Source: Mycobacterium sp. MS1601 (GTDB taxonomy: Bacteria; Actinomycetota; Actinomycetes; Mycobacteriales; Mycobacteriaceae). Taken from it: a DNA stretch of 19,619 nucleotides. A model generated the notes under the pieces. That model saw only the letters and a list, made by a program, of their open reading frames with translations. It was not told the DNA's origin and searched no databases. Shown piece after piece: positions 19,381 to 19,619 of the stretch. The position numbers and the translations under genes are program-made. The stretch is from positions 1 to 19,619 of the forward strand of contig NZ_CP019423.1 of assembly GCF_001984215.1 (NCBI RefSeq). The letters run 5' to 3'. Each line of letters starts with the position of its first letter. Position 1 is the stretch's first letter.

Positions 19381-19619
19381 TCACCCCGCCAGGACCTAAA
19401 AACCTCTGCTGGTCGGACAGGGGTCTTGGCATACGTGACATCTGAATAGCCGGTGTGCGGATTACCCCGCTGACATGACGAAGGCCCCGCGTTAGCGAGG
19501 CCCTTGTCTGAGGTTTTGAACCGAGCGCCAACTCGGTTCGGGGTCCGCACCCGATATCCCGAAGGGACTTTGCTCTGAAAGGCAAGTCTCACGGTAGCGC
19601 ACGCCTGTCCGGCGTACCA
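19381..19619. other. gene-free right end with three hairpins
   Basis: No coding frame is supported. Hairpins: ACCTCTG / CAGGGGT (19402-19408 and 19418-19424, one G-U pair), probably the terminator of the preceding gene. The next is an AAGGCC-C-CGC / GCG-A-GG-C-CCTT stem with loop GTTA (19481-19505). The last is GAACCGAG / CTCGGTTC (19518-19525 and 19532-19539). The second is terminator-like but only loosely followed by a T-rich stretch (TTTTG at 19514-19518). The pattern recalls stacked terminators or a structured RNA; it could also be the edge of another element running past the window. Confidence 0.5.
19402..19424 (+). terminator. candidate terminator after the 19171-19380 gene
   Basis: Seven-base-pair stem ACCTCTG / CAGGGGT with a nine-base loop, 21 bp past the stop codon. 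The downstream sequence (CTTGGC) lacks a U run, so termination strength is uncertain. Confidence 0.4.

Noticed and set aside
19518..19619. Possible tRNA, because of a GGTTCGGGG stretch and a terminal ACCA
   Set aside because: No acceptor, D-arm and anticodon-arm set can be drawn around it on either strand.

Overview
The sequence reads as a segment of a high-GC actinobacterial plasmid or other transferable element, most likely from Mycobacteriaceae. Pointers are the C-terminal half of a MobF (TrwC/TraA-type) relaxase-helicase at the left edge, a ParA partition ATPase with a ribbon-helix-helix-like partner, an MmpL-type RND exporter, and an F420-type luciferase-like oxidoreductase beside a P450. 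The host assignment is inference from gene content and composition; no rRNA, tRNA or replication initiator is visible.

Layout. 1-1863: end of the conjugation region, with a small downstream gene that looks frameshifted. 1913-3451 (minus strand): a serine recombinase translationally coupled to a TIGR02391-like protein with a HEPN-like RN-x3-H motif, next to six copies of a GAGAC-core motif that look like a res site. 3491-9116: an exporter/regulator module: MmpL transporter, DUF6188-like small protein, TetR and hotdog thioesterase on the minus strand, and a divergent second TetR on the plus strand. Three 17-bp inverted repeats (consensus CGATACTNNNAGTATCG) lie exactly at its three transcription control points. 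9146-12030: a redox cassette, P450 divergent from a TetR-LLM oxidoreductase pair, with a perfect 19-bp palindrome between them.

12031-12962 is a gene graveyard: a serine-resolvase remnant, a frameshifted small gene and a Phd/YefM-type antitoxin with an in-frame stop. 12993-14724 holds a plasmid sigma-like factor with a long structured leader, coupled to a small protein with a duplicated repeat, ending in a strong hairpin terminator. 14725-15495 is an Abi-family protein with a HEPN RxxxxH motif. 15533-18020 is a partition region: ParA, an RHH-like partner, a 470-bp gene-free structured stretch, a small membrane protein, and a second RHH-like paralogue on the opposite strand. TGCATGTAG-type motifs lie upstream of both parA and the second RHH gene. 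18021-19380 holds four small hypothetical genes in one direction. 19381-19619 is non-coding with three hairpins.

Most notable: (i) the three-site TetR operator set tying together the MmpL module; (ii) the paired RHH paralogues facing shared ACATGCA-rich clusters, possibly a two-centromere partition locus; (iii) two unrelated HEPN-motif proteins, one tied to a recombinase and one beside parA. Several apparent lesions (1750, 12620-12690, 12924, about 13310) are either real decay or sequencing errors, and raw reads would separate these.
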